Part shown: one piece after another, positions 12,241-27,445 of the stretch
Position numbering within the stretch: the first letter of the stretch is position 1
Layout of the letters: every line of letters starts with the position of its first letter
DNA from: Bugula neritina
Lineage: Eukaryota; Bryozoa; Gymnolaemata; Cheilostomatida; Bugulidae
DNA length: 64,000 bases
Reading direction: 5' to 3'
Assembly: GCA_964035545.1 (NCBI GenBank)
Contig: OZ037765.1
Location: 15,122,698-15,186,697 of the forward strand
Translations under genes and position numbers: made by a program
Notes under the pieces: generated by a model
The model's database searches: none
Told to the model about the DNA's origin: nothing
The model's input: only the letters and a program-made list of their open reading frames with translations

Positions 12241-14690
12241 TAACATTATGAATTACACTGCAACACATTGAAAAATACTTCAACATGCCGAAATATATGG
12301 CAAACTACTGAAATATACTTTAACACATTGAAAAAAACTGCATCATACTGAAATATACTGTAACACACTGAAATATACTGCAAAACACTGAAATACACTG
12401 TAACATACTGAAATACACTGTAACATGCTGAAATATACTGCAATACACTGCAACATACTGAAATGCGCTGTAACATACTAAAATACACTGCAACATACTA
12501 CAACATATTGAAATACACTGCAACACATTGAAATATACTGCAACACACTGAAACATCTGGCAACATATTGAAATATACCGCAACATACTGAAGTATGCTG
12601 TAGCACACTGAAATACACCGCAACTCACTATAATATAGTGTAAAATACAGAAATGTACTGTAAAATACTGAAATATACTGTAACATACTGAAATATACTG
12701 CAACATACTGAAGTACACTGCAACATACTGCAACATACTGAAATACACTGTAACATATTGAAATACATTACAACACATTGAAATATACTGCAACACACTG
12801 ATATATGCTGTAGCACACTGAAATACACTGCAACTCACTATAATATAGTGTAATATACAGAAATGTACTGTAACATACTGAGATACACTGCAACATACTG
12901 CAACATACTGCAACATACCGAAATACACTGTAACATATTGAAATAGACTGCAACACACTGAAGGATACGGCAACATACTGAAATATACTGCGACACATTG
13001 AAATATACTGCAACATTCTGAAATATGCTGTAGCATACTGAAATATACTGTAACACACTGTAATATACTGCAACATACTGCAACATACTGACATACACTG
13101 GAACATACTGAAATACACTGCAACATATTACAACATACTGAAATACACTGTAACCTACTGAAATATGCTGTAGCACACTGAAATATACTGCAGCATACTG
13201 AAATATAATGCAAGTTACTACAACATACTGAAATACACTGTGACATACTGAGATACACTGCAACACCTTGAAATATACTGCAACACACTGAAAGATACGG
13301 CAACATACTGAAATATACTGCGACACATTGAAATATACTGCAGCATACTGAAATATGCTGCAGCGTATTGAAATATGCTGTAGCACACTGAATTATACTG
13401 CAACATACTGAAATATAATGCAAGTTACTACAACATACTGAAATACACTGTGACATACTGAAATACACTGCAACATACTGCAAGATACTGCAACATACTG
13501 AAATACACTGTAACATATTGAAATACACTGCAAAACCTTGAAATATAGTGCAACACACTGAAGGATACGGCAACATACTGAAATATACTGCGACACATTT
13601 AAATATACTGCAACATACTGAAATATGCTGTAGCATACTGAAATATACTGTAACACACTGTAATATACTGCAACATACTGACATATACTGGAACATACTG
13701 AAATACACTCCAACATACTACAACATACTGAAATACACTGTAACCTACTGAAATATGCTGTAACACACTGAAGTATATTGCAACATACTGAAATATAATG
13801 CAAGTAACTACAACATACTGAAACACACTGTGACATACTGAGATACACTGCAACATACTGCAACATACTGCAACATACTGAAATACACTGTAACAGACTG
13901 AAATGTACTGTAACACACTGAAATATACTGAATTACACTGGAACAAATTGAAACACACTACAACACATTGAAATATACTGCAACACACTGAAACATACAG
14001 GAACATACTGAAATATACTGCGACACATTGAAATGTACTGCAACATAGTTAAATATAATGCAAGATACTGCAACATTCTGAAATACACTGTGACATACTG
14101 AAATACACTGCAACATACTGCAACATACTGCAACATACTGAAATACACTGTAACATATTGAAATACACTGCAACACGTTGAAATATACTGTAACACACTG
14201 AAACATACGGCAACATACTGAAATATGCTGCAACACATTGAAATATACTGCAACATACTGAAATATGCTGTAGTATACTGAAACACACTGCAACACAATG
14301 AAGTATACTGTAAAATACAGAAATGTACTGTAACATATTGAAACATATGTCAACATACTGGAATGTACTGCAACATGCTGAAATATATTGCAACATACTG
14401 AAATACACTGTAACAAACCCAATTACACTGCAACAAACTGCAACATACTGAAATACGCTGTAACATATTGAAATAGGCTCCAACACATTGAACGAAACTG
14501 CAACATACCTAAATATACGACAACATACTGAAAGATACTGTACCACATTGAAAAACATTGCAACATACTGAAACATGCTGTAGCACATTAAAATACACTG
14601 TAAGATACTGAAATACACTGCAACATGCTGAAATACACTGTAACCTACTGAAATACACTGCAACATACTACAACATACTGAAATACACTG
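12241..14690. repeat. Class B module, 2450 bp (longest B)
   Basis: AAACATCTGG lies near 12551. This copy contains internal re-duplications, for example of the segment with CAAAACCTTG. One short stretch (13548-13751) has lost its plus-strand stops by chance. From about 13740 it is the first copy of the 2530-bp tandem repeat. Confidence 0.75.
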
Positions 14691-15320
14691 TAACATTATG
14701 AATTACACTGCAACACATTGAAAAATACTGCAACATACCGAAATATATGGCAAACTACTGAAATATACTTTAACAGATTGAAAAAAACTGCATCATACTG
14801 AAATATACTGTAACACACTGAAATATACTGCAAAACACTGAAATACACTGTAAAATACTGAAATACACTGTAACATACTGAAATATACTGCAACACACTG
14901 CAACATACTGAAATGCGCTGTAACATACTGAAATACACTGCAACATACTACAACATATTGAAATACACTGCAACACATTGAAATATACGGCAACACACTG
15001 AAACATACGGCAACATATTGAAATATACTGCAACACATTGAAATATACCGCAACATACTGAAATATGCTGTAGCACACTGAAATACACTGCAACATACTA
15101 CAACATACTGAAATACACTGTAACCTACTGAAATATGCCGTAGCACACTGAAATAAACTGCAACATACTGAAATATAATGCAAGTTACTACAACATACTG
15201 AAATACACTGCGACATACTGGGATACACTGCAACATACTGCAACATACTGTAACATACTGAAATACACTGTAACCTACTGAAATACACTGCAACATACTA
15301 CAACATACTGAAATACACTG
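14691..15320. repeat. Class A module with 340-bp deletion, 630 bp
   Basis: It matches the 970-bp module at 19431 except that 340 bp, including the palindrome, are missing: the sequence passes from GAAATACACTGCAA at 15081 straight to CATACTACAAC. Confidence 0.8.
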
Positions 15321-17220
15321 TAACATTATGAATTACACTGCAACACATTGAAAAATACTGCAACATACCGAAATATATGGCAAACTACTGAAATATACTT
15401 TAACACATTGAAAAAAACTGCATCATACTGAAATATACTGTAACACACTGAAATATACTGCAAAACACTGAAATACACTGTAACATACTGAAATACACTG
15501 TAACATACTGAAATATTCTGCAACACACTGCAACATACTGAAATGCGCTGTAACATACTGAAATACACTGCAACATACTACAACATATTGAAATATACTG
15601 CAACACATTGAAATATACTGCAACACACTGAAACATCTGGCAACATATTGAAATATACTGCAACACATTGAAATATACCGCAACATACTGAAATATGCTG
15701 TAGCACACTGAAATACACCGCAACTCACTATAATATAGTGTAATATACAGAAGTGTACTGTAACATACTGAAATATACTGTAACATACTGAAATATACTG
15801 CAACATACTGAAGTACACTGCAACATACTGCAACATACTGAAATACACTGTAACATATTGAAATACATTACAACACATTGAAATATACTGCAACACACTG
15901 AAATATGCTGTAGCACACAGAAATACACTGCAACTCACTATAATATAGTGTAATATACAGAAATGTACTGTAACATACTGAGATACACTGCAACATACTG
16001 CAACATACTGCAACATACTGAAATACACTGTAACATATTGAAATAGACTGCAAAACCTTGAAATATACTGCAACACACTGAAGGATATGGCAACATACTG
16101 AAATAAACTGCGACACATTGAAATATACTGCAACATACTGAAATATGCTGTAGCATACTGAAATATACTGTAACACACTGTAATATACTGCAACATACTG
16201 CAACATACTGACATACACTGGAACATACTGAAATACACTGCAACATACTACAACATACTGAAATACACTGTAACCTACTGAAATATGCTGTAACACACTG
16301 AAGTATATTGCAACATACTGAAATATAATGCAAGTAACTACAACATACTGAAACACACTGTGACATACTGAGATACACTGCAACATACTGCAACATACTG
16401 CAACATACTGAAATACACTGTAACAGACTGAAATGTACTGTAACACACTGAAATATACTGAATTACACTGGAACAAATTGAAACACACTACAACACATTG
16501 AAATATACTGCAACACACTGAAACATACAGGAACATACTGAAATATACTGCGACACATTGAAATGTACTGCAACATAGTTAAATATAATGCAAGATACTG
16601 CAACATTCTGAAATACACTGTGACATACTGAAATACACTGCAACATACTGCAACATACTGCAACATACTGAAATACACTGTAACATATTGAAATACACTG
16701 CAACACGTTGAAATATACTGTAACACACTGAAACATACGGCAACATACTGAAATATGCTGCAACACATTGAAATATACTGCAACATACTGAAATATGCTG
16801 TAGTATACTGAAACACACTGCAACACAATGAAGTATACTGTAAAATACAGAAATGTACTGTAACATATTGAAACATATGTCAACATACTGGAATGTACTG
16901 CAACATGCTGAAATATATTGCAACATACTAAAATACACTGTAACAAACCCAATTACACTGCAACAAACTGCAACATACTGAAATACGCTGTAACATATTG
17001 AAATAGGCTCCAACACATTGAACGAAACTGCAACATACCTAAATATACGACAACATACTGAAAGATACTGTACCACATTGAAAAACATTGCAACATACTG
17101 AAACATGCTGTAGCACATTAAAATACACTGTAAGATACTGAAATACACTGCAACATGCTGAAATACACTGTAACCTACTGAAATACACTGCAACATACTA
17201 CAACATACTGAAATACACTG
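15321..17220. repeat. Class B module, 1900 bp
   Basis: AAACATCTGG lies near 15641. The 3' part holds the divergent AAACCCAATTACACTG tail near 16938. It is fully contained in the 2530-bp repeat. Confidence 0.75.
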
Positions 17221-17850
17221 TAACATTATGAATTACACTGCAACACATTGAAAAATACTGCAACATACCGAAATATATGGCAAACTACTGAAATATACTT
17301 TAACAGATTGAAAAAAACTGCATCATACTGAAATATACTGTAACACACTGAAATATACTGCAAAACACTGAAATACACTGTAAAATACTGAAATACACTG
17401 TAACATACTGAAATATACTGCAACACACTGCAACATACTGAAATGCGCTGTAACATACTGAAATACACTGCAACATACTACAACATATTGAAATACACTG
17501 CAACACATTGAAATATACGGCAACACACTGAAACATACGGCAACATATTGAAATATACTGCAACACATTGAAATATACCGCAACATACTGAAATATGCTG
17601 TAGCACACTGAAATACACTGCAACATACTACAACATACTGAAATACACTGTAACCTACTGAAATATGCCGTAGCACACTGAAATAAACTGCAACATACTG
17701 AAATATAATGCAAGTTACTACAACATACTGAAATACACTGCGACATACTGGGATACACTGCAACATACTGCAACATACTGTAACATACTGAAATACACTG
17801 TAACCTACTGAAATACACTGCAACATACTACAACATACTGAAATACACTG
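17221..17850. repeat. Class A module with 340-bp deletion, 630 bp (copy 2)
   Basis: It carries the same deletion junction as the module at 14691, displaced by 2530 bp, so the deletion predates the duplication. Confidence 0.8.
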
Positions 17851-19430
17851 TAACATTATGAATTACACTGCAACACATTGAAAAATACTGCAACATACCG
17901 AAATATATGGCAAACTACTGAAATATACTTTAACACATTGAAAAAAACTGCATCATACTGAAATATACTGTAACACACTGAAATATACTGCAAAACACTG
18001 AAATACACTGTAACATACTGAAATACACTGTAACATACTGAAATATTCTGCAACACACTGCAACATACTGAAATGCGCTGTAACATACTGAAATACACTG
18101 CAACATACTACAACATATTGAAATATACTGCAACACATTGAAATATACTGCAACACACTGAAACATCTGGCAACATATTGAAATATACTGCAACACATTG
18201 AAATATACCGCAACATACTGAAATATGCTGTAGCACACTGAAATACACCGCAACTCACTATAATATAGTGTAATATACAGAAGTGTACTGTAACATACTG
18301 AAATATACTGTAACATACTGAAATATACTGCAACATACTGAAGTACACTGCAACATACTGCAACATTCTGAAATACACTGTAACATATTGAAATACATTA
18401 CAACACATTGAAATATACTGCAACACACTGAAATATGCTGTAGCACACAGAAATACACTGCAACTCACTATAATATAGTGTAATATACAGAAATGTACTG
18501 TAACATACTGAGATACACTGCAACATACTGCAACATACTGCAACATACTGAAATACACTGTAACATATTGAAATAGACTGCAAAACCTTGAAATATACTG
18601 CAACACACTGAAGGATATGGCAACATACTGAAATAAACTGCGACACATTGAAATATACTGCAACATACTGAAATATGCTGTAGCATACTGAAATATACTG
18701 TAACACACTGTAATATACTGCAACATACTGCAACATACTGACATACACTGGAACATACTGAAATACACTGCAACATACTACAACATACTGAAATACACTG
18801 TAACCTACTGAAATATGCTGTAGCACACTGAAATATACTGCAGCATGCTGAAATATAATGCAAGTTACTACAACATACTGAAATACACTGTGACATACTG
18901 AGATACACTGCAACACCTTGAAATATACTGCAACACACTGAAACATACGGCAACATACTGAAATATACTGCAACACATTGAAATATACTGCAACATACTG
19001 AAATTTGCTGTAGTATACTGAAACACACTGCAACACAGTGAAGTATACTGTAAACTACAGAAATATACTGTAACATACTGAAACATATGTCAACATACTG
19101 AAATGTACTGCAACATGCTGAAATATATTGCAACATACTGAAATACACTGTAACAAACCCAATTACACTGCAACAAACTGCAACATACTGAAATACGCTG
19201 TAACATATTGAAATACGCTCCAACACATTGAACGAAACTGCAACATACCTAAATATACGACAATATACTGAAAGATACTGTACCACATTGAAAAACATTG
19301 CAACATACTGAAACATGCTGTAGCACATTAAAATACACTGTAAGATAATGAAATACACTGCAACATGCTGAAATACACTGTAACCTACTGAAATACACTG
19401 CAACATACTACAACATACTGAAATACACTG
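17851..19430. repeat. Class B module, 1580 bp
   Basis: AAACATCTGG lies near 18171. It is shorter than the copy at 15321 because the sequence diverges at about 18822 and re-enters the shared tail, omitting 320 bp. Confidence 0.75.
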
Positions 19431-20400
19431 TAACATTATGAATTACACTGCAACACATTGAAAAATACTGCAACATACCGAAATATATGGCAAACTACTG
19501 AAATATACTTTAACAGATTGAAAAAAACTGCATCATACTGAAATATACTGTAACACACTGAAATATACTGCAAAACACTGAAATACACTGTAACATACTG
19601 GAATACACTGTAACATACTGAAATATACTGCAACACACTGCAACATACTGAACTGCGCTGTAACATACTGAAATACACTGCAACATACTACAACATATTG
19701 AAATACACTGCAACACATTGAAATATACGGCAACACACTGAAACATACGGCAACATATTGAAATATACTGCAACACATTGAAATATACCGCAACATACTG
19801 AAATATGCTGTAGCACACTGAAATACACTGCAACTCACTATAATATAGTGTAATATACAGAAATGTACCGTAACATACTGAAATACACTGTAACATACTG
19901 AAATATACTGCAACGTACTGAAGTACACTGCAACATACTGCAACATACTGAAATACACTGTAACATATTGAAATACACTGCAAAACCTTGAAATATACTG
20001 CAACACACTGAAGGATACGGCAACATACTGAAATATACTGCGACACATTGAAATATACTGCAACATACTGAAATATGCCGTAGCATACTGAAATATACTG
20101 TAACACACTGTAATATACTGCAACATACTGCAACATACTGACATACACTGGAACATACTGAAATACACTGCAACATACTACAACATACTGAAATACACTG
20201 TAACCTACTGAAATATGCCGTAGCACACTGAAATAAACTGCAACATACTGAAATATAATGCAAGTTACTACAACATACTGAAATACACTGCGACATACTG
20301 GGATACACTGCAACATACTGCAACATACTGTAACATACTGAAATACACTGTAACCTACTGAAATACACTGCAACATACTACAACATACTGAAATACACTG
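19431..20400. repeat. Class A module, 970 bp
   Basis: A full-length copy without the 340-bp deletion. It shares AAATATGCCGTAGCACAC and GGGATACACTGC near 20211-20310 with the deleted copies, which shows they belong to the same lineage. Confidence 0.8.
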
Positions 20401-21960
20401 TAACATTATGAATTACACTGCAACACATTGAAAAATACTGCAACATACCGAAATATATGGCAAACTACTGAAATATACTTTAACACATTGAAAAAAACTG
20501 CATCTTACTGAAATATACTGTAACACACTGAAATATACTGCAAAACACTGAAATACACTGTAACATACTGAAATACACTGTAACATACTGAAATATTCTG
20601 CAACACACTGCAACATACTGAAATGCGCTGTAACATACTGAAATACACTGCAACATACTACAACATATTGAAATATACTGCAACACATTGAAATATACTG
20701 CAACACACTGAAACATCTGGCAACATATTGAAATATACTGCAACACATTGAAATATACCGCAACATACTGAAATATGCTGTAGCACACTGAAATACACCG
20801 CAACTCACTATAATATAGTGTAATATACAGAAGTGTACTGTAACATACTGAAATATACTGCAACATACTGAAGTACACTGCAACATACTGCAACATACTG
20901 AAATACACTGTAACATATTGAAATACATTACAACACATTGAAATATACTGCAACACACTGAAATATGCTGTAGCACACAGAAATACACTGCAACCCACTA
21001 TAATATAGTGTAATATACAGAAATGTACTGTAACATACTGAGATACACTGCAACATACTGCAACATACTGCAACATACTGAAATACACTGTAACATATTG
21101 AAATAGACTGCAAAACCTTGAAATATACTGCAACACACTGAAGGATATGGCAACATACTGAAATAAACTGCGACACATTGAAATATACTGCAACATACTG
21201 AAATATGCTGTAGCATACTGAAATATACTGTAACACACTGTAATATACTGCAACATACTGCAACATACTGACATACACTGGAACATACTGAAATACACTG
21301 CAACATACTACAACATACTGAAATACACTGTAACCTACTGAAATATGCTGTAGCACACTGAAATATACTGCAGCATGCTGAAATATAATGCAAGTTACTA
21401 CAACATACTGAAATACACTGTGACATACTGAGATACACTGCAACACCTTGAAATATACTGCAACACACTGAAACATACGGCAACATACTGAAATATACTG
21501 CAACACATTGAAATATACTGCAACATACTGAAATTTGCTGTAGTATACTGAAACACACTGCAACACAGTGAAGTATACTGTAAACTACAGAAATATACTG
21601 TAACATACTGAAACATATGTCAACATACTGAAATGTACTGCAACATGCTGAAATATATTGCAACATACTGAAATACACTGTAACAAACCCAATTACACTG
21701 CAACAAACTGCAACATACTGAAATACGCTGTAACATATTGAAATACGCTCCAACACATTGAACGAAACTGCAACATACCTAAATATACGACAATATACTG
21801 AAAGATACTGTACCACATTGAAAAACATTGCAACATACTGAAACATGCTGTAGCACATTAAAATACACTGTAAGATACTGAAATACACTGCAACATGCTG
21901 AAATACACTGTAACCTACTGAAATACACTGCAACATACTACAACATACTGAAATACACTG
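20401..21960. repeat. Class B module, 1560 bp
   Basis: Like the module at 17851 minus one 20-bp unit. AAACATCTGG lies near 20711. Confidence 0.75.
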
Positions 21961-22930
21961 TAACATTATGAATTACACTGCAACACATTGAAAAATACTG
22001 CAACATACCGAAATATATGGCAAACTACTGAAATATACTTTAACAGATTGAAAAAAACTGCATCATACTGAAATATACTGTAACACACTGAAATATACTG
22101 CAAAACACTGAAATACACTGTAACATACTGGAATACACTGTAACATACTGAAATATACTGCAACACACTGCAACATACTGAAATGCGCTGTAACATACTG
22201 AAATACACTGCAACATACTACAACATATTGAAATACACTGCAACACATTGAAATATACTGCAACACACTGAAACATACGGCAACATATTGAAATATACTG
22301 CAACACATTGAAATATACCGCAACATAGTGAAATATGCTGTAGCACACTGAAATACACTGCAACTCACTATAATATAGTGTAATATACAGAAATGTACTG
22401 TAACATACTGAAATACACTGTAACATACTGAAATATACTGCAACATACTGAAGTATACTGCAACATACTGCATCATACTGAAATACACTGTAACATATTG
22501 AAATACACTGCAAAACCTTGAAATCTACTGCAACACACTGAAGGATACGGCAACATACTGAAATATACTGCGACACATTGAAATATACTGCTACATACTG
22601 AAATATGCTGTAGCATACTGAAATATACTGTAACACACTGTAATATACTCCAACATACTGCAACATACTGACATACACTGGAACATACTGAAATACACTG
22701 CAACATACTACAACATACTGAAATACACTGTAACCTACTGAAATATGCCGTAGCACACTGAAATATACTGCAACATACTGAAATATAATGCAAGTTACTA
22801 CGACATACTGAAATACACTGTGACATACTGAGATACACTGCAACATACTGCAACATACTGTAACATACTGAAATACACTGTAGCCTACTGAATTACACTG
22901 CAACATACTACAACATACTGAAATACACTG
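21961..22930. repeat. Class A module, 970 bp
   Basis: A full-length copy with scattered private substitutions (for example CATAGTGAAATATGC near 22325). Confidence 0.8.
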
Positions 22931-24410
22931 TAACATTATGAATTACACTGCAACACATTGAAAAATACTGCAACATACCGAAATATATGGCAAACTACTG
23001 AAATATACTTTAACACATTGAAAAAAACTGCATCATACTGAAATATACTGTAACACACTGAAATATACTGCAAAACACTGAAATACACTGTAACATACTG
23101 AAATACACTGTAACATACTGAAATATACTGCAACACACTGCAACATACTGAAATGCGCTGTAACATACTGAAATACACTGCAACATACTACAACATATTG
23201 AAATACACTGCAACACATTGAAATATACTGCAACACACTGAAACATCTGGCAACATATTGAAATATACTGCAACACATTGAAATATACCGCAACATACTG
23301 AAATATGCTGTAGCACACTGAAATACACCGCAACTCACTATAATATAGTGTAATATACAGAAATGTACTGTAACATACTGAAATATACTGTAACATACTG
23401 AAATATACTGCAACATACTGAAGTACACTGTAACATATTGAAATACATTACAACACATTGAAATATACTGCAACACACTGAAATATGCTGTAGCACACAG
23501 AAATACACTGCAACTCACTGTAATATAGTGTAATATACAGAAATGTACTGTAACATACTGAGATACACTGCAACATACTGCAACATACTGCAACATACTG
23601 AAATACACTGTAACATATTGAAATAGACTGCAAAACCTTGAAATATACTGCAACACACTGAAGGATATGGCAACATACTGAAATATACTGCGACACATTG
23701 AAATATACTGCAACATACTGAAATATGCTGTAGCATACTGAAATATACTGTAACACACTGTAATATACTGCAACATACTGCAACATACTGACATACACTC
23801 CAACATACTGAAATGCACTGCAACCTACTGAAATATGCTGTAGCACACTGAAATATACTGCAGCATACTGAAATATGCTGTAGCATAATGAAATATGCTG
23901 TAGCACACTGAAATATACTGCAGCATGCTGAAAGATAATGCAAGTTACTACAACATACTGAAATACACTGTGACATACTGAGATACACTGCAACACCTTG
24001 AAATATACTGCAACACACTGAAAGATACGGCAACATACTGAAATATACTGCGACACATTGAAATATACTGCAACATACTGCAACATACCGACATATATTG
24101 GAACATACTGAAATACACTCCAACATACTACAACATACTGAAATACACTGTAACCTACTAAAATATGCTGTAACACACTGAAGTATACTGCAACATACTG
24201 AAATATAATGCAAGTAACTACAACATACTGAAACACACTGTGACATACTGAGATACACTGCAACATACTGCAACATACGGCAACATACTGAAATACACTG
24301 TAACAGACTGAAATGCACTGTAACACACTGAAATATACTGCAACATGCTGAAATACACTGTAACATACTGAAATACACTGCAACATACTACAACATACTG
24401 AAATACACTG
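22931..24410. repeat. Class B module, 1480 bp
   Basis: AAACATCTGG lies near 23241. It contains the mutated palindrome CACTGTAATATAGTG near 23516 and clusters of CTGTAGCA half-units near 23830-23930. Confidence 0.75.
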
Positions 24411-26475
24411 TAACATTATGAATTACACTGCAACACATTGAAAAATACTGCAACATACCGAAATATATGGCAAACTACTGAAATATACTTTAACACTTTG
24501 AAAAAAACTGCATCATACTGAAATATACTGTAACGCACTGAAATATACTGCAAAACACTGAAATACACTGTAACATACTGAAAAACACTGTAACATACTG
24601 AAATATACTGCAACACACTGCAACATACTGAAATGCGCTGTAACATACTGAAATACACTGCAACATACTACAACATATTGAAATACACTGCAACACATTG
24701 AAATATACTGCAACACACTGAAACATCTGGCAACACATTGAAATATACTGCAACACATCGAAATATACCGCAACATACTGAAATATGCTGTAGCACACTG
24801 AAATACACCGCAACTCACTATAATATAGTGTAATATACAGAAATGTACTGTAACATACTGAAATATACTGTAACATACTGAAATATACTGCAACATACTG
24901 AAGTACACTGTAACATATTGAAATACATTACAACACATTGAAATATACTGCAACACACTGAAATATGCTGTAGCACACAGAAATACACTGCAACTCACTA
25001 TAATATAGTGTAATATACAGAAATGTACTGTAACATACTGAGATACACTGCAACATACTGCAACATACTGCAACATACTGAAATACACTGTAACATATTG
25101 AAATAGACTGCAAAACCTTGAAATATACTGCAACACACTGAAGGATATGGCAACATACTGAAATATACTGCGACACATTGAAATATACTGCAACATACTG
25201 AAATATGCTGTAGCATACTGAAATATACTGTAACACACTGTAATATACTGCAACATACTGCAACATACTGACATACACTCGAACATACTGAAATGCACTG
25301 CAACTTACTGAAATATGCTGTAGCACACTGAAATATACTGCAGCATACTGAAATATGCTGTAGCATAATGAAATATGCTGTAGCACACTGAAATATACTG
25401 CAACATACTGAAATATAATGCAAGTTACTACAACATACTGAAATACACTGTGACATACTGAAATACACTGCAACATACTGCAAGATACTGCAACATACTG
25501 AAATACACTGTAACATATTGAAATACACTGCAAAACCTTGAAATATACTGCAACACACTGAAGGATACGGCAACATACTGAAATATACTGCGACACATTT
25601 AAATATACTGCAACATACTGGAATATGCTGTAGCATACTGAAATATACTGTAACACACTGTAATATACTGCAACATACTGCAACATACCGACATATACTG
25701 GAACATACTGAAATACACTCCAACATACTACAACATACTGAAATACACTGTAACCTACTGAAATATGCTGTAACACACTGAAGTATACTGCAACATACTG
25801 AAATATAATGCAAGTAACTACAACATACTGAAACACACTGTGACATACTGAGATACACTGCAACATACTGCAACATACTGCAACATACTGCAACATACTG
25901 AAATACACTGTAACAGACTGAAATGTACTGTAACACACTGAAATATACTGCAACATGCTGAAATACACTGTAACATACTGAAATATACTGCAACATACTG
26001 CAACATACTGAAATACACTGTAACATACTGAAATACACTGCAACATACTGCAACATACTGAAATACACTGGAACAAATTGAAACACACTACAACACATTG
26101 AAATATACTGCAACACACTGAAACATACAGCAACATACTGAAATATACTGCGACACATTGAAATATACTGCAACATAGTTAAATATGATGCAAGATACTG
26201 CAACATTCTGAAATACACTGTGACATACTGAAATACACTGCAACATACTGCAACATACTGCAACATACTGCAACATACTGCAACATACTGAAATACACTG
26301 TGACATATTGAAATACACTGCAACACATTGAAATATACTGCAACACACTGAAACATACGGCAACATACTGAAATATACTGCAACACATTGAAATATAATA
26401 TATTGCAACATACTGAAATACACTGTAACCTACTAAAATACACTGCAACATACTACAACATACTGAAATACACTG
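24411..26475. repeat. Class B module, 2065 bp, with 135-bp deletion
   Basis: Equivalent to the 2200-bp B module at 33005 but lacking 135 bp (equivalent to 34991-35125). The junction at 26396/26397 reads GAAATATAATATATTGC and moves the decamer register by 5. The TTTAACACTTTG variant near 24494 links it to the B modules at 33005, 43785 and 48786. Confidence 0.8.
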
Positions 26476-27445
26476 TAACATTATGAATTACACTGCAACA
26501 CATTGAAAAATACTGCAACATACCGAAATATATGGCAAACTACTGAAATATACTTTAACAGATTGAAAAAAACTGCATCATACTGAAATATACTGTAACA
26601 CACTGAAATATACTGCAAAACACTGAAATACACTGTAACATACTGAAATACACTGTAACATACTGAAGTATACTGCAACACACTGCAACATACTGAAATG
26701 CGCTGTAACATACTGAAATACACTGCAACATACTACAACATATTGAAATACACTGCAACACATTGAAATATACTGCAACACACTGAAACATACGGCAACA
26801 TATTGAAATATACTGCAACACATTGAAATATACCGCAACATATTGAAATATGCTGTAGCACACTGAAATACACTGCAACTCACTATAATATAGTGTAATA
26901 TACAGAAATGTACTGTAACATACTGAAATACACTGTAACATACACAAATATAATGCAACATACTGAAGTACACTGCAACATACTGCAACATACTGAAATA
27001 CACTGTAACATATTGAAATACACTGCAAAACCTTGAAATATACTGCAACACACTGAATGATACGGCAACATACTGAAATATACTGCGACACATTGAAATA
27101 TACTGCAACATACTGAAATATGCTGCAGCATACTGAAATATACTGAAACACACTGTAATATACTGCAACATACTGCAACATACTGACATACACTGGAACA
27201 TACTGAAATACACTGCAACATACTACAACATACTGAAATACACTGTAACCTACTGAAATATGCCGTAGCACACTGAATTATACTGCAACATACTGAAATA
27301 TCATGCAAGTTACTACAACATACTGAAATACACTGTGACATACTGAGATACACTGCAACATACTGCAACATACTGTAACATACCGAAATACACTGTAACC
27401 TAATGAAATACACTGCAACATACTACAACATACTGAAATACACTG
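26476..27445. repeat. Class A module, 970 bp (A2 subtype)
   Basis: The TTATGAATTAC start and A7 tract define the A2 subtype, which always follows a TTTAACACTTTG-type B module. It carries ACACAAATATAATGC near 26943 and GCTGCAGCATAC near 27122, marks of the downstream A lineage. Confidence 0.85.

Larger units (their letters stand above)
13740..18820. repeat. 2530-bp higher-order tandem duplication
   Basis: Sequence from about 13740 to 16270 is repeated at 16270-18820 with an offset of exactly 2530 bp. By eye only isolated substitutions separate the copies (for example 14400 G versus 16930 A, and the half-unit at 15841 versus 18361-18370 where CATAC became CATTC). The match decays at about 18822. 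Confidence 0.85.
17851..22220. repeat. Second 2550/2530-bp higher-order duplication
   Basis: The stretch from 17851 recurs from 20401 at an offset of 2550 bp, which drops to 2530 after a single 20-bp unit (present at 18301-18320) is absent near 20851. The copies agree to about 19690/22220. The upstream pair shares the same architecture, so this is one HOR family amplified at least three times. Confidence 0.8.

Noticed and set aside
13548-13751. 67-codon plus-strand frame in the satellite
   Set aside because: The plus strand normally meets a TGA every 60 bp per frame; here a few substitutions removed them by chance. The peptide is just the translated repeat.
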